A stretch of 64,000 bases of DNA from Bryopsis sp. KO-2023 (GCA_030272585.1 BSYQ01000008.1:4774001-4838000); one strand, 5' to 3'; shown: positions 29,950-40,811, numbered from the stretch's first letter. Program-made: numbers and translations. Notes: generated from the letters alone by a model not told the origin.

Positions 29950-32900
29950 AGGAGACTTCACTCCATGCGGCCAGAAGAAAAAGAGCCAGACGCCGAAGAT
30001 ATAGACATCGCAGACGTCAGAAGCTCCGGGAGTCACGAGCAAGAGAACGAGAGGGGAATAAAAAGACCGAGAAAGAGTCAAAAAGAAATCCCGCCCAGAG
30101 GGCTGAAAATCCGCTGATGAGTACAAAACTTGGTGACAAAGAGCGGATGGATGATTCAAGTACGGTCATCCTAAGCACTTCCGGCAGAGAGTTGGCGGAA
30201 AGTGTTGGTTCAGTACATGAAGACTCTGGAAGTTCCTCCGGAGATAGCAACCTGGAATCTGTCCCGCCTTGTGGAGAGAAACAGGCTTCGGAAGGAAGTG
30301 TAAAAAGTTTAGACCGGACCAGCCCAAGGGTTCCGTCTGACGCCGATGCAAGGGAGGCATCGGACAGAAAGAAACAACCGGGGGTTGAAGGTGGGGATTA
30401 CCTTCAAGACAGTTTTAACCCGCTGGTAAATAATCACCACCTTAAGTTCATGGGATATGAGCTTAAGGGGCGGATAGGGGGAGTTTCAATCTCCGCTTAT
30501 TTGGACTGTGGAGCTACGGAAAATTATGTAGCGCAGAAACTTGTGGATCGTTTGGGGTTAGAGTTCTCCTCGTGTAATAAGACCGTTTCATTAGCCAACG
30601 GGTCTGTTTGCAATGTGGACAAACGATGCGGAAACATCAATATGCAGTTGGGCGGATACAAAACCCAGTTTTCTGCGGATGTTTTTCCTCATCTCACATA
30701 TGACATCGTTTTAGGGTTACCGTGGCTCATCGCCAATAACCCGTCCATAAACTTTGCACAGGGAACTATCAACATTCGCCAAGGTCAAGGTTGGATAACA
30801 GTACCGGTAAAGGAAAGACCGACTGATTATCTTCAACTTGCGAATGAAACCACACCTCTCATCACCCACAAGAAGATATTCCGCTACATCAAGAAGCAAA
30901 CTGAAGCCACAGATAGTTTGGCTTACTTGGTGGTGGTGCGTGAATCTGACCCCACGGATAGCAATCACTTGATGCAATATCCGTATGAAGGGGTAACCGT
31001 TGATAGCCTTCAAACTTCAGCGGGCACCAACACACCACAAGAGACGGAGGTACCGAAGTTGCTGCATGATCAGATGCATCCGGATATCCGCTCTGTGGTG
31101 GAGGAATATAGCCACATTTTTCCAAAAGATCTCCCACCTGGCATACCTCCCGTCCGCAAGGGTCATGAATTTAAGATCGACCTTGAGGATGAGAGTATGA
31201 GCCCAATCCACCGTCCCCTGTACAAACTTTCTCCGGCTGAATTGGATGAAGTTCGGACACAAGTGGATTATCTCCTCGAGCAACGGAAGATTAGGCCGTC
31301 AGAGAGTCCCTGGGGAGCCCCCATACTCTTTGTCCCTAAGAAAGACGGCGGACTGCGGATGTGTGTTGATTACAGATGGATCAACCACTACACCATTAAA
31401 AACCGCTATCCACTTCCGCTCCCCGAAGAGTTAATGGACCGGCTCGCTAAAGCAAAGATCTACACCAAGATCGACCTCCGCTCGGGCTACTGGCAATTTC
31501 CAGTCCGGCCAAAGGATACCCCAAAAACTGCATTCCGCACACGATACGGGCATTTCGAGTTCCTCGTTTGTCCCTTCGGAATGTCCAACTGTCCGGCCCA
31601 GTTTCAAACTATGGTGCAGGATTTGTTGGGGGAGTTTTTGGACCACTTTGTGGTTGTTTTCATTGACGACATTCTGGTGTTTTCCAATTCAGTGGAAGAA
31701 CATGTCGATCATTTGAAACAGGTATTCGAGCGGTTACACAAACACAAGCTCTACGCGAAAGCGAGCAAGTGTGAAGTGGGGGTCAGCGAGACCGATTATC
31801 TGGGATATCATTTGTCAGGAAAAGGCCTGCAACCAATGAGTGATAAAGTGCGGGCTATTCAAGAATGGAAGGAGTTGAGCTCAGTTGGGGATGTGCGAAG
31901 TTTTCTGGGCATGGTATCTTACTATCGTAAGTTTATACCAGAGTTTGCGCGGATTGCAGGACCCTTACATGATCTGATCAAAAAGAATCATGTGTGGACA
32001 TGGGGGCCTATTCAGCGCGAAGCCTTCAGCAAACTCAAGCAAAAGATCACCCGCACCCCCATACTTCTCCTACCCGATCCGCTTCTTAGGTACACCGTAA
32101 TAACGGACGCATCAGGAACTGCATATGGAGCAGTTCTGTGTCAGGACCATGGAAAGGGGCTACAGCCAATAGCCTACCTTTCAAGACGATTAAAACCAGC
32201 TGAGACACGATATTCCGCATATGAGCGGGAGCTGGGGGCTGTAGCATATGCGCTCAGCCAATGGCGGCATTACCTCGAAGGAGCGCCTGGGGAGGTTACG
32301 GTTCTGACAGACCATCAGCCGATAACCCACTTCATGACCCAAGCTAAAATGTCGCGGACACAATCCCGATGGTATACGTCAGGGTATTTTGATTCCATCG
32401 ATCCAAAAATCGTCTATGTGCCTGGTAAAGCCAACGTACTGGCGGATGCGTTATCCCGAAGCCTTCCTGATTCACAGGATCAAATTCATGCTTTGTCCGC
32501 CTGGGTGGTGGATGAAGCGGATGCATGGAAGACCGCTATTGCAGCAGATCAAAAACTGCAGGCGGAAGTCACGAAAATTCAAGCGGGTAAACCCACGAAA
32601 CTTTCGTTCGAGGATGGCTGGTTGTACTATCAAGCAACTCCCACCTCAGACAAAGTACTAGTGGTTCCAAATGGATACCGGAAAAAGGTTATGGGGGAGT
32701 TCCATGATGTTCCGAGCGCTGGACACGCAGGTGCCGCCCGGACATCGGATGTGCTACAGCGATACTACTGGTGGAAAGGAGTTGGAAAGGATGTCCAAGC
32801 ATACGTGCGGACATGCCCTGTCTGTCAGCGGACAAAAGCTGATACGACGAAGCAGAAAGGGCTTCTGCATCCACTCCCAATACCGACAACAAAGTGGGAA

Positions 32901-34034
32901 CAGATCACCACTGACCTCGTGACTGATTTACCAAAGTCACGTGGGTTCACCGCCATCGCGGTATTTGTTGATCGATTAACCAAGTACGTTCGCTTCGCAC
33001 CCTGCACTAAGGAAATAACCGCCCCGGAATATGCTAAGTTGTTTGTGGACAAAATATACAAACACTATGGCCTCCCCAAAGTGATAATTTCCGATCGAGA
33101 CCCCAGATTCACAAGTTCCTTCTGGCGGTCTTTATTTTCACTTCTGGGAACCCAACTCCGAATGAGCACAGCCTACCACCCACAAACAGATGGGCAGTCA
33201 GAGGTTACTATTCGGGTGTTGGAAGACTTTTTGCGGCCTTATGTGGAGCGGTATCCAGACCGCTGGGTTGATTTCTTGGCGACAGCGGAATTTGCTGCCA
33301 ACAACTCCCGCAATGTGTCAACCGGCTATGCCCCAGCACACTTGTTGTATGGGCAGCATATGGGACAAATTACCGTGCAGAAAAAGTTAACGGCGAAAGA
33401 AGAGTCCGAAATGGCAACCGAAATGGTGAAACGAATGGACGAGCAACTGCAGCAGGCAAAGCAGCAGTATGCAACCGCACAAGAGCGGATGTGTGTCCAA
33501 GCGAACAAACGGCGGCGGGAAGTAATCTTCAAAGAAGGGGATGAAGTTTTGGTGCGGAGTACATTTATTCCGCTGCAATCCTTGCAAAAGATCCCACCAA
33601 AAATCCGCCGGAGGTTTGTCGGGCCATTCAAAGTGGACAAAGCGATATCCACAGTCGCTTATCGCCTGCAACTACCACCCCATTGGACTATTCATTCTAC
33701 CTTCCATGTCTCCAAGCTGAAGGCATACAACCGCTTGTCAAAAGATGATGAGCGGGAGGTGGAACCTCCCGAAGGGGAGTTGGTGGATGGCGCCATTGAA
33801 TATGAGGTCGAGCGTATTCTGCGGGATCGAGGCACACCCAACCGTCGGGAGTACTTGATTCTGTGGAAGGGCTATGATTTGATGGAAGCCACCTGGGAGC
33901 CAGAAGCCCACCTGGCCAATGCCAGCGATATCTTGGCAGAGTATCTCAGAAACCGCACGCGCTTGCCGACCAAAGAGGAAATCCGCTCTAAGCGGGAAGA
34001 AAGGCGGACAAGGCGGCGGAAACAACCTCTTTAG
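29925..34034 (+). CDS. pol: Element B pol: protease, RT, RNase H, integrase, chromodomain
   Basis: 1369 codons from an ATG inside the gag end, in the -1 frame. A basic N-terminus is followed by the protease near residue 193, whose motif is LDCGAT rather than the usual D[ST]GA. RT has FVPKKDGGLRMCVDYR and catalytic FIDD near residue 578. RNase H follows from about 720. Integrase has a zinc finger with CPVC, Asp near 997, SDRD near 1055 and Glu near 1091. The GPF-like module comes next, and the chromodomain is at about 1291-1342 (VERILRD...YLILWKGY...TWEP). The chromodomain directs integration to marked chromatin in known chromoviruses. No stop interrupts it. Confidence 0.95.
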   Translation: MAKRSRRIEETSLHAARRKRARRRRYRHRRRQKLRESRAREREGNKKTEKESKRNPAQRAENPLMSTKLGDKERMDDSSTVILSTSGRELAESVGSVHEDSGSSSGDSNLESVPPCGEKQASEGSVKSLDRTSPRVPSDADAREASDRKKQPGVEGGDYLQDSFNPLVNNHHLKFMGYELKGRIGGVSISAYLDCGATENYVAQKLVDRLGLEFSSCNKTVSLANGSVCNVDKRCGNINMQLGGYKTQFSADVFPHLTYDIVLGLPWLIANNPSINFAQGTINIRQGQGWITVPVKERPTDYLQLANETTPLITHKKIFRYIKKQTEATDSLAYLVVVRESDPTDSNHLMQYPYEGVTVDSLQTSAGTNTPQETEVPKLLHDQMHPDIRSVVEEYSHIFPKDLPPGIPPVRKGHEFKIDLEDESMSPIHRPLYKLSPAELDEVRTQVDYLLEQRKIRPSESPWGAPILFVPKKDGGLRMCVDYRWINHYTIKNRYPLPLPEELMDRLAKAKIYTKIDLRSGYWQFPVRPKDTPKTAFRTRYGHFEFLVCPFGMSNCPAQFQTMVQDLLGEFLDHFVVVFIDDILVFSNSVEEHVDHLKQVFERLHKHKLYAKASKCEVGVSETDYLGYHLSGKGLQPMSDKVRAIQEWKELSSVGDVRSFLGMVSYYRKFIPEFARIAGPLHDLIKKNHVWTWGPIQREAFSKLKQKITRTPILLLPDPLLRYTVITDASGTAYGAVLCQDHGKGLQPIAYLSRRLKPAETRYSAYERELGAVAYALSQWRHYLEGAPGEVTVLTDHQPITHFMTQAKMSRTQSRWYTSGYFDSIDPKIVYVPGKANVLADALSRSLPDSQDQIHALSAWVVDEADAWKTAIAADQKLQAEVTKIQAGKPTKLSFEDGWLYYQATPTSDKVLVVPNGYRKKVMGEFHDVPSAGHAGAARTSDVLQRYYWWKGVGKDVQAYVRTCPVCQRTKADTTKQKGLLHPLPIPTTKWEQITTDLVTDLPKSRGFTAIAVFVDRLTKYVRFAPCTKEITAPEYAKLFVDKIYKHYGLPKVIISDRDPRFTSSFWRSLFSLLGTQLRMSTAYHPQTDGQSEVTIRVLEDFLRPYVERYPDRWVDFLATAEFAANNSRNVSTGYAPAHLLYGQHMGQITVQKKLTAKEESEMATEMVKRMDEQLQQAKQQYATAQERMCVQANKRRREVIFKEGDEVLVRSTFIPLQSLQKIPPKIRRRFVGPFKVDKAISTVAYRLQLPPHWTIHSTFHVSKLKAYNRLSKDDEREVEPPEGELVDGAIEYEVERILRDRGTPNRREYLILWKGYDLMEATWEPEAHLANASDILAEYLRNRTRLPTKEEIRSKREERRTRRRKQPL

Positions 34035-34355
34035 ATGATACAGGTTGATATGGGGAAGGGAACGATGGTTGATGTGTTGGTATCAGTTCACCCATAATCA
34101 AATACATCTAAGAGCGAGCTACAGAGAGCTGAGTCAAGATAGCGAGGGTAATATCAAAGCGGGCTAGAACCTTGGATGAGACGACACTCAATAGAGGAAG
34201 TCTTCCATCAGTGACAAGTGAGTGACTCTATCACTTGTATAAACTAGCTAGGCTGCAACCCTCCAGCCCTATTTCGTCAAAAGTTTACGCCGAGCGCACT
34301 GAACCTTCAGAAGCAACCGCCACCAGAGCAAAACATTAAAAGCATTTGCATAAAA
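34035..34355 (+). other. Element B pol to ORF3 spacer
   Basis: 321 bp without coding potential. It contains a TATAAA at 34238-34243 and short direct repeats (GTGAC/CACTTG). It could hold a promoter or splice signals for the downstream ORF. Confidence 0.4.
34238..34243 (+). promoter_or_regulatory. Candidate internal TATA box for element B ORF3
   Basis: TATAAA lies 113 bp before the ORF3 ATG at 34356, in a region that is otherwise non-coding. An internal promoter is one way to express a post-pol gene. A spliced mRNA is the alternative. Confidence 0.3.
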
Positions 34356-36238
34356 ATGTCTGGAACATCCGAGCATTTGGAGCGACTCCGTCAGCAGAGG
34401 GATGAGTGGAAAGCAAAGGCAGAGGCCTTGGAAACGGAGCTCGCGGAAGCCTTAGAATCTGGAACTGAGGCGGTGGAATCACATGCAAATGTGGCGGCGG
34501 ATTACGAAAAGTTACACAAGAAGCTTCAGGAGGGTGTGACAAAAAGAGATGAGCAGGAGGCGGAAATCTGTGAGCTGGCGGCGGAACTCCGGGAAACAAA
34601 AGAGGAAAGGGCGGCGGAAAAAAAACTAAGCTGGAGGCGGATTGGACAAATCGATACCGGGCTCTTCAACAGCAGTTGAGTGATGCTCAAGTGAAAGCCC
34701 GCGGTGCGGAAGCGGAACTCAAGACTATCAAAAGAGAGTTATCCGCGCAAGAGGAAGAAAATTCCGCAAAGGATCAAGTAATTTCCGCGCGGAATCAAGA
34801 AATTTCCGCGAAAGCCAAGGAAATTACCCAGCTGACCACCGATCTGGCCCTGTCCCGGAAAACAGCCACCAAAGCTCAGGCGGATACCGAATGGTATCAC
34901 AAGGAGAATAAGCAGCTCATCAGTGAGGCGGAGAAACGCTACCGCAACCTCGTCACGGTCCAAAAAGAGTTGGCAGCCACAAAAGCCGCTCTCGCCAAGG
35001 CGGAAAAGGGAGACGACTTCTGCAGCAGCACGACCGCCCGGGTGTTGATGTCAGAACTCGTCGCGTCCAAAGTTGAGGTCAACCGGCTTCGGGCCAACCT
35101 CATGGACATCCCGCAGTCACTCGCGAGTTTCTCACACGGACTCGTGGGCGTACGGCTGGATACCGCGAAGGCGCAGGCGCAGTTGGTGCGAGACGGCCGG
35201 ATAAAAGATCAGGTCGATATGCATAAGGTCAAGGAGATCACCATCACGAACGTGGACCTTACGAAGGCGCACAATTTGGACCAAGTGAACGACTGGTTGA
35301 GCCGGATAGACGGGGCAGCGGAGAATATCTCAAAGCAATTGGCGAAACCACCCCAGAGTTCCCTTGACGATGACGACAACGAAGACGTCATAGCGGAAGA
35401 ACCGACAGGTTCAAAACCACCGCTGAGCGCGGAGGACACACAAACAAAAGCACTCGTCAAAGCAGCAATGCTCAAAGCACTCGCGGAGGCGGATGCGGAG
35501 AAAAAGAAAGCAGCCGCGGAGAAAAAGGCGGCCGCGGAAAAACAAAAAGCGGACGCGGAGAAAACACACGCGGAGAAAAAGGCGGCTGCGGAAAAACAAA
35601 AGGCGGACGCGGGAAAAACACACGCGGACGCGGGAAAACAAAAGAAGGCGGACGCGGAGAAAAAGACAACCGCCGAAACCAAGAAAGGGGAGCCGTCGAC
35701 TCAGGCGGATGCGGAAAAAGTGAAGGAAGCGGAAAAAAAGGGCGCGGAGAAAAGCACCAAGCGGGGGAAAAAACGCACACGCGCGAAGGACGCGAAAGAG
35801 CTGCGTGCAGCGCTCAAGAAGATCAAAGGCACGCACGATCCAGCACTCGCGGGAACGAAGTGCTATTACTGCGCGGGAACGCAACATGGTGTCGGGGTAA
35901 AAACCAGTTGTGGGGCACACTACGTTTGCCCTACACACTGGCCCCATCATCATGTAATGGATCGGGTCATCAATCGGTGGCTCGCGGATAAAACTATCCG
36001 GCCGCTCGATATGACCGCGGAGCATCTTCGCCTCGGGAAACGCGCGGAGGATTTTCTTCCGCTCCCATCGCTTCCATCCCCGGATACCACTGATCAGCTC
36101 ACCTTACCATGTCAGGTGTGTCGGGTCAAATCCGCAGCCTTCCCTTCAAAAACCGGTGTCAAGGAGCTTGGATCCCGGCTGACATACATCCTACGAACGA
36201 TGTGGGATCTCGAGGGCTTGGACTCGGAGACAGAGTGA
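34356..36238 (+). CDS. Element B post-pol ORF3: coiled-coil protein with zinc-ligand C-terminus
   Basis: ATG at 34356 opens a frame that ends at 34679. A -1 shift at the run of eight A (34618-34625, register A AAA AAA) joins it to the frame ending at 36238, giving about 627 residues of uninterrupted coiled coil and then the C-terminal domain. Codons about 370-480 are an Ala/Lys/Glu repeat. The C-terminus has CYYC, 12 residues, C..H..C (near 35861-35935) and a second CQVC pair (near 36110). It sits where env would be but has no signal peptide or membrane segment. Similar clusters occur in F and C. Function is unknown. Confidence 0.72.
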
Positions 36239-36393
36239 GCGAGAGCGGAGCCAGAGCCAGAGAGTCAGAGCCGGACAGAGACAGTTTTTCCTTGGGGGTT
36301 TTCTTTTCTTTTCTTTTCTTTTCTTTTCTTTTTCTTTCTTTTTGGGTTCTTCTACGGGTGTGGACACCCTTTGGGGGGGGGGGGGGGAGTAGT
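36239..36393 (+). other. Element B 3' region and polypurine tract
   Basis: A TTTTC microsatellite (36300-36345) is followed by a run of sixteen G ending in AGTAGT (36372-36393), directly before the 3' LTR. The G run is the likely plus-strand primer. Confidence 0.75.
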
Positions 36394-36565
36394 TGATACG
36401 TTCGCACTCATTTTGCAGTACGAGTGTGTAGTACGGGTTAGTACGGGTTCTAGGGGGTTAAGTTCAGAGAGAACACCTTGTAAAATTAATTCTCTGGTTT
36501 GTGAAAGTGTGTGACCCCAGTCTCAACTTCAGCAACGACTCACTAAAACCTACAGGGACCTAACA
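36394..36565 (+). repeat. Element B 3' LTR
   Basis: The 172-bp LTR equals 4829-5000 and is followed by the target duplication CTCAA at 36566-36570. Confidence 0.9.
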
Positions 36566-36989
36566 CTCAAGGTTGCTGAAGTTGTCTTTTCACCCTTGCC
36601 GAGACTTAAGGCCCCAACACAGATGTGTGGAAAGAAGAGGGCATACTGTGGATGGTCCAGCCCGGTGATAAATCATGCTTGGTAAGCTGATGTTGTCCAC
36701 TGTGGTGTGGATCATTGCTGCAACCTGGAAATTTCAGGAAAATTGCGAGTGCAAGAGAGTGAAAGCAACAACCGCTGAAGATGGATGGAGTGAGCTTTAT
36801 GTGGGAGGTATCCCAAGACATACTCAGTCCAGAGCTCAGTTTTGAGTTGCTGAGAGATCAACACATGGCATCTTTGGCTGATGTGCAGCCTGGACTGGTC
36901 CGGTGTTTGTGCCGCAGCCAGGATTTGCACCTGTTACTATGTGAAGAAGAGATCTTGAATGTGGAAACAAGAGCTGCAGCAAGCTGCAG

Positions 36990-37095
36990 CAAGGATTTGG
37001 ACAAGGTGCTGATGCAGCAACCAAGGCAAGGATTTGAACAAGGTGCTGATGCAGCAACCAAGGCGAGGATTTGACTGAGGTGCTGATGCAGCAAC
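36990..37095 (+). repeat. Tandem repeat of about 37 bp in element A
   Basis: Three imperfect copies of a unit containing AAGGATTTG and GGTGCTGATGCAGCAA. Confidence 0.75.
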
Positions 37096-39420
37096 TGACA
37101 ACAAGGAGTTGGAAAAGAGGGGCTGATGCCACAGCCCACAACAAAGGAGCATCAAGAGTTGCAGCCAAAAGCATTGGCTATGGAGTTCTATCAGAGAACA
37201 CCCACTTTTATTTGTGGCAAGAATGCAACTGCATGCCGAGAGAGATGATACTATCGCGGACATGAAGCGACGCGAGAGCAATTACAGTAAAATACATATG
37301 ACGAAACCCAGACCACTACGAGAGAAGTGCCTTGAGCCTCTCTCAAGACTAGTGGCGGGGTTGAAGAAAGGAATGGAGGACAGAGTTCCTGTGATACCGA
37401 GGAGAGAAGTGCCTTGGGCTACTCTCAGTACTTGTGGTGCAGCCGCGGAGAAAAAAAGGGGTTGAGCGAGAGATCCCCCTGATGAATGAGAAAGTGCTCA
37501 GGCTAGGCCGCCTGTACCAAGTTTCAAGGAGTTGAGACAAGCAAGAACGCACAAAGAACAAGCGAGCCTTGGGCCACTTGTAACGCAATTGAGGGGGCAG
37601 AAAGAGCCATAGGCCATTTGTCACCAAGAAAAGGGAAGTGGGGATGGGTTCCCTCCCAATTCTGAACCAATTGCGAAGCTTAGGAAGAGCCATATGGGCC
37701 ACCTAAGGTCAGTGCACGACTAGAACCTTGAGCCACCTGTAGAAGGTTTGAGGAGAGCCGACTCGACGGAGGGCCCCTCCAGATTTCAAGAATTTTAGGA
37801 TACCTCCAAAAAGCGGTCGAGCGTTTGCCGCCGCCTTTCGGAGAAACACCCATCAGACGTCAATGGCGCTTGGATAATATCCACAAACACTTTAGCGTCA
37901 AACGGGTAGCTCCCGTAGGGGTTGAGAAAACTTCCCCCATGACTTAAGTGTAGGAAGATTGCAAAGGGAGTAGAGCTAACTGGAGCTTCTTCTGTAGGCA
38001 ATATGGTGGTGTGAACTATATTGATAAAATATATGGGATTTATCTTACATCCCGTGAGCTCTCAAGCCTGAACGAGCACACGTACGCCTTATTTATCGCT
38101 TTGACTGGCTGCAGCCTGCAGGCCATTAGCAGCAAAGTGAATGGTGGATCACCATTGGTGATGTCAGATTTTCCCAAGCTCAGTGAAGATGTTCAAGAAT
38201 ACAACACTGTGAATGCAACGATTGTGCTACAATCGATACGGAGAACGGAATTGGATTACCTTGGAAGACGAACATGCAAGGCTTGCATGTGCCTGGAGGT
38301 TCAGAGGAATGGCGAGATCCACTGCCACTGAAGTGAAGATTCCTCACTGAAGAATCACAAAAAGCTTCTACTCAATCTCCCTGAGTATATTGCTTCCTTA
38401 TCTCCGTTGCACAAGACGGCGGTGCAATGCCGTGAGTGTGGTTTGTTTCTGAACATTCCCTTCGATATTGATGATTGTTTATATCGTTGTGATCACTCGT
38501 GGCAACATTGATTGCCCCTCACTCAGTTTTGAATCCTATTGTTAGGCAAGGGACTGCCTAAAGCTGGTGGGGAGGGGGCTTTCAGCGGGTTTTTCAACAC
38601 GAGTTTAGTGCAGCAAGTGTATGGTTTATTTTTGGGACATCAGTCTCGGGGCTGATGTTGTTTTGAGCATCTGATGTTGAGTCTCACTTGGGACAGTGAG
38701 GCTTGATGACTGGAAAAAAGAACATATGATTTTGAGTTCCACTTGGAACAGTGGGGCTTGATGAATGGGGAACGAGAGAGTATGGAATGAACGAAAAGGG
38801 AAGGAACAGAGTGAGAGTGAATATTTTGTGGATACCCACAGAAGGCAGCAAAATTTCTGAAGGGAAAAAATGCTATGGAAATTTTCAGGCATTCATTTGG
38901 TGCCCCAATGAAGGGAGCACAAGTAAAAAAAGAAAAAAAAAAGAAAACATGAGAGCAACCCTCTGGATATTTTATTTTATTTTCAGGTGCCTCGTTGGTG
39001 GGAGCACATAATTCCAGAGAGGGAAGAATAGTGGACAGAGTTGGTTAATTTTCTGGTAGCCCTTGAGGGCAATGGAACCAACTGGATGTTTCTATTGAAG
39101 TGCTGAGAATCGAATCAGTTCGTTGACATGAAACTGATTCAAATGAATGTTTCGGATATCTCGAACTTTGTTGGAGGTTAGAACATATTGTGGAGAACAA
39201 TATGGTTCTCTGAACATTGCTTCTGATGTTCTTGAAGTATCAAGAGGTTGTCAAAATTCGACAGCAGTGGAACATGTTGTAATAAGCGTGGATTAAGGAG
39301 AGTACATCGCAGAAATTCTGGAGTGCGATGGAAGTGCAGAAATTCTGGAGTATTGAAGTGCAAGAATTCTGGATTCTGGAAATGCAAAAATTCTGGAGAA
39401 TGGAAGTGCAGAAATTCTGG

Positions 39421-39540
39421 AGAAAGCTTGATGATGGAGACTGCATTGCAGAAATTCTGGAGAAAGCTTGATGATGGAGACTGCATTGCAGAAATTCTGG
39501 AGAAAGCTTGATGATGGAGACTGCATTGCAGAAATTCTGG
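39421..39540 (+). repeat. 40-bp tandem repeat in element A
   Basis: Three perfect copies of a 40-bp unit starting AGAAAGCTTGATGATGGAGA, preceded by degenerate GCAGAAATTCTGGA copies from about 39308. Confidence 0.92.
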
Positions 39541-39949
39541 AGTGCAATCGAGGTGAAGAAACTTGCAGTTCGGGAAAGCAAACAGCGGGACTCCATAAAA
39601 GCTTATGCGCTGTCGAATCAAGAGATCAGAAGCCAAGGAATTAAGTGAAGCTGGAATGTGACAAACTGGAGAGTCTCTAGTGGAGACAAATCAGGCTGCA
39701 GCATGGTGCAGCAGCAGCAATCCATGGGAGTCTCAAGTGATGATAAACGAGGTTGCGTTAGATGCAGCAACAGCAGCAGCAGCAGCAGCAATCCAAATAT
39801 TGCAAGAAGAGGAGCTCTGGAAACTCAAGAGCAGAGAAAGGATATTTCAGTGTGCGGAAGAGAGATTTGAAAGAAATAAAATAAAAAAAGAATGCTGATT
39901 TTTCAAAAGATTATTCAGTGACTTGGAGGTGAATGAATGGTTCAAAGAA

Positions 39950-40416
39950 CAGAGATAGGACTTGGGCCAAAAATCTGGTCCGGCTACGGTCCGGTCCGGT
40001 TACGGTCGGGTTACGGTCACCGTACTACGGCCGTAACTCCGTACCGTAACCGGAGTAATATGCTGTTTTTACGGTACGGAACAGGTACGGTATAGCTACG
40101 GCAGGCCCTAAATCACCGTGAAGTAGTGTGGTTCAGTGCTAAAGCATTAGGCTGTAGTCTGTAAGGTCGTGGGTTCGAATCCCCCTGGGTTCCTTTGGGT
40201 TCTCGGAACCCTGCGGGGGTTACTATTTACGGTTACGGTTGGTACGGTCCAGTACGGTCGGTACGGTCCGGTACCGGAGCAGTACGGAGTGGTACGGTGG
40301 TCCGGTTCCGAGCACGAAAACCACTCCGGTCCGGACCGGAGTGACCGTAACCGTAAGTGACCGGAGTGGGGTTACGGCACGGTTTACGGTACCGTAACCG
40401 TAAAGTCCTATCTCTG
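39950..40416. mobile_element. hAT-type MITE in element A
   Basis: A 467-bp element with 14-bp terminal inverted repeats, CAGAGATAGGACTT and AAGTCCTATCTCTG, flanked by the 8-bp duplication TCAAAGAA (39942-39949 and 40417-40424). An 8-bp duplication and CAG-type ends are hallmarks of the hAT superfamily. Both arms are packed with TACGGT/ACCGTA and TCCGGT motifs, like the subterminal transposase-binding repeats of known hAT elements. It has no ORF, so it must be moved in trans. A tRNA-like core lies in the middle. Confidence 0.88.
40121..40190 (+). ncRNA. tRNA-like sequence inside the MITE
   Basis: It contains an exact B box (GGTTCGAATCC, 40172-40182) and an A-box-like TGGTTCAGTGC 40 bp upstream, with a CTGTAG stretch where a Tyr-type anticodon loop would be. 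The T stem has one mismatch and the anticodon stem pairs poorly, so it is a pseudogene or a SINE head rather than a working tRNA. Pol III promoter activity is possible. Confidence 0.45.
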
Positions 40417-40424
40417 TCAAAGAA

Positions 40425-40799
40425 AGAGCATGATTAGTTGTCCTTTCACCTGGTTTGAGAAAAGATATATATGAGCAAAGGAAAACATTGGTGGAATACT
40501 TGATGGACAGAAGTATATTTTTGGAGTGATACAAGATGATTTTCTGAATGTTAAAGGATTTTCTTTTCAGCCAGATGTTTTTCATTTTCATTTTCAGTTT
40601 GAAGTAAAGAGATGATTTTCTCGATTTTATGGACAAAGCGAAAGAAAATATTATGCCAGTCTCGTACTCTTTTCGTGTTTGGACACTGAAAGATATTCTG
40701 ATTTGGATTGTGAGATGCCTTATGGATTGTGATACTTTATGCAACGGGTTTTATTTGAGACATGCTCTCCACGGCAGTGTTGGAACTTACTGCCAACCT
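40425..40799. other. Element A interior after the MITE
   Basis: About 375 bp of A/T-rich sequence up to the polypurine tract. No gene is seen. Confidence 0.5.
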
Positions 40800-40811
40800 G
40801 GTGGGGAGGAA
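40800..40811 (+). other. Element A polypurine tract
   Basis: GGTGGGGAGGAA directly before the 3' LTR. The same 12 bases plus TGTA occur in element F at 56182-56197. Confidence 0.85.

Larger units (their letters stand above)
4829..36565 (+). mobile_element. Element B: Ty3/gypsy chromovirus, interrupted by C
   Basis: Paired 172-bp LTRs (4829-5000 and 36394-36565) run TGATACG to CTAACA and are flanked by CTCAA at 4824-4828 and 36566-36570. Without element C the element is about 10.3 kb. Order is LTR, primer binding site, gag (split at 6144/27625), pol in the -1 frame with protease, RT, RNase H, integrase and chromodomain, then a post-pol ORF, G-rich polypurine tract and LTR. The gag frame is continuous across the C insertion and pol is open throughout, so the element was probably competent when C landed in it. 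Confidence 0.93.
36571..39941. other. Element A interior, right half, no recognisable genes
   Basis: Continuation of the A interior after B. Short chance frames only. It includes tandem repeats at 36990-37095 and 39421-39540 and a small AGC run near 39770-39790. Nothing resembling gag, pol or env is present. Confidence 0.6.

Noticed and set aside
36300-36390. Regulatory pyrimidine tract of a host gene
   Set aside because: It sits directly before the B 3' LTR and its G run is the element's own polypurine tract.
39300-39540. CRISPR-like repeat array
   Set aside because: The copies are contiguous 40-bp tandem repeats without variable spacers, in a eukaryotic retroelement.
40121-40190. A functional tRNA-Tyr gene
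   Set aside because: Anticodon and T stems contain mismatches and no acceptor stem can be paired convincingly.
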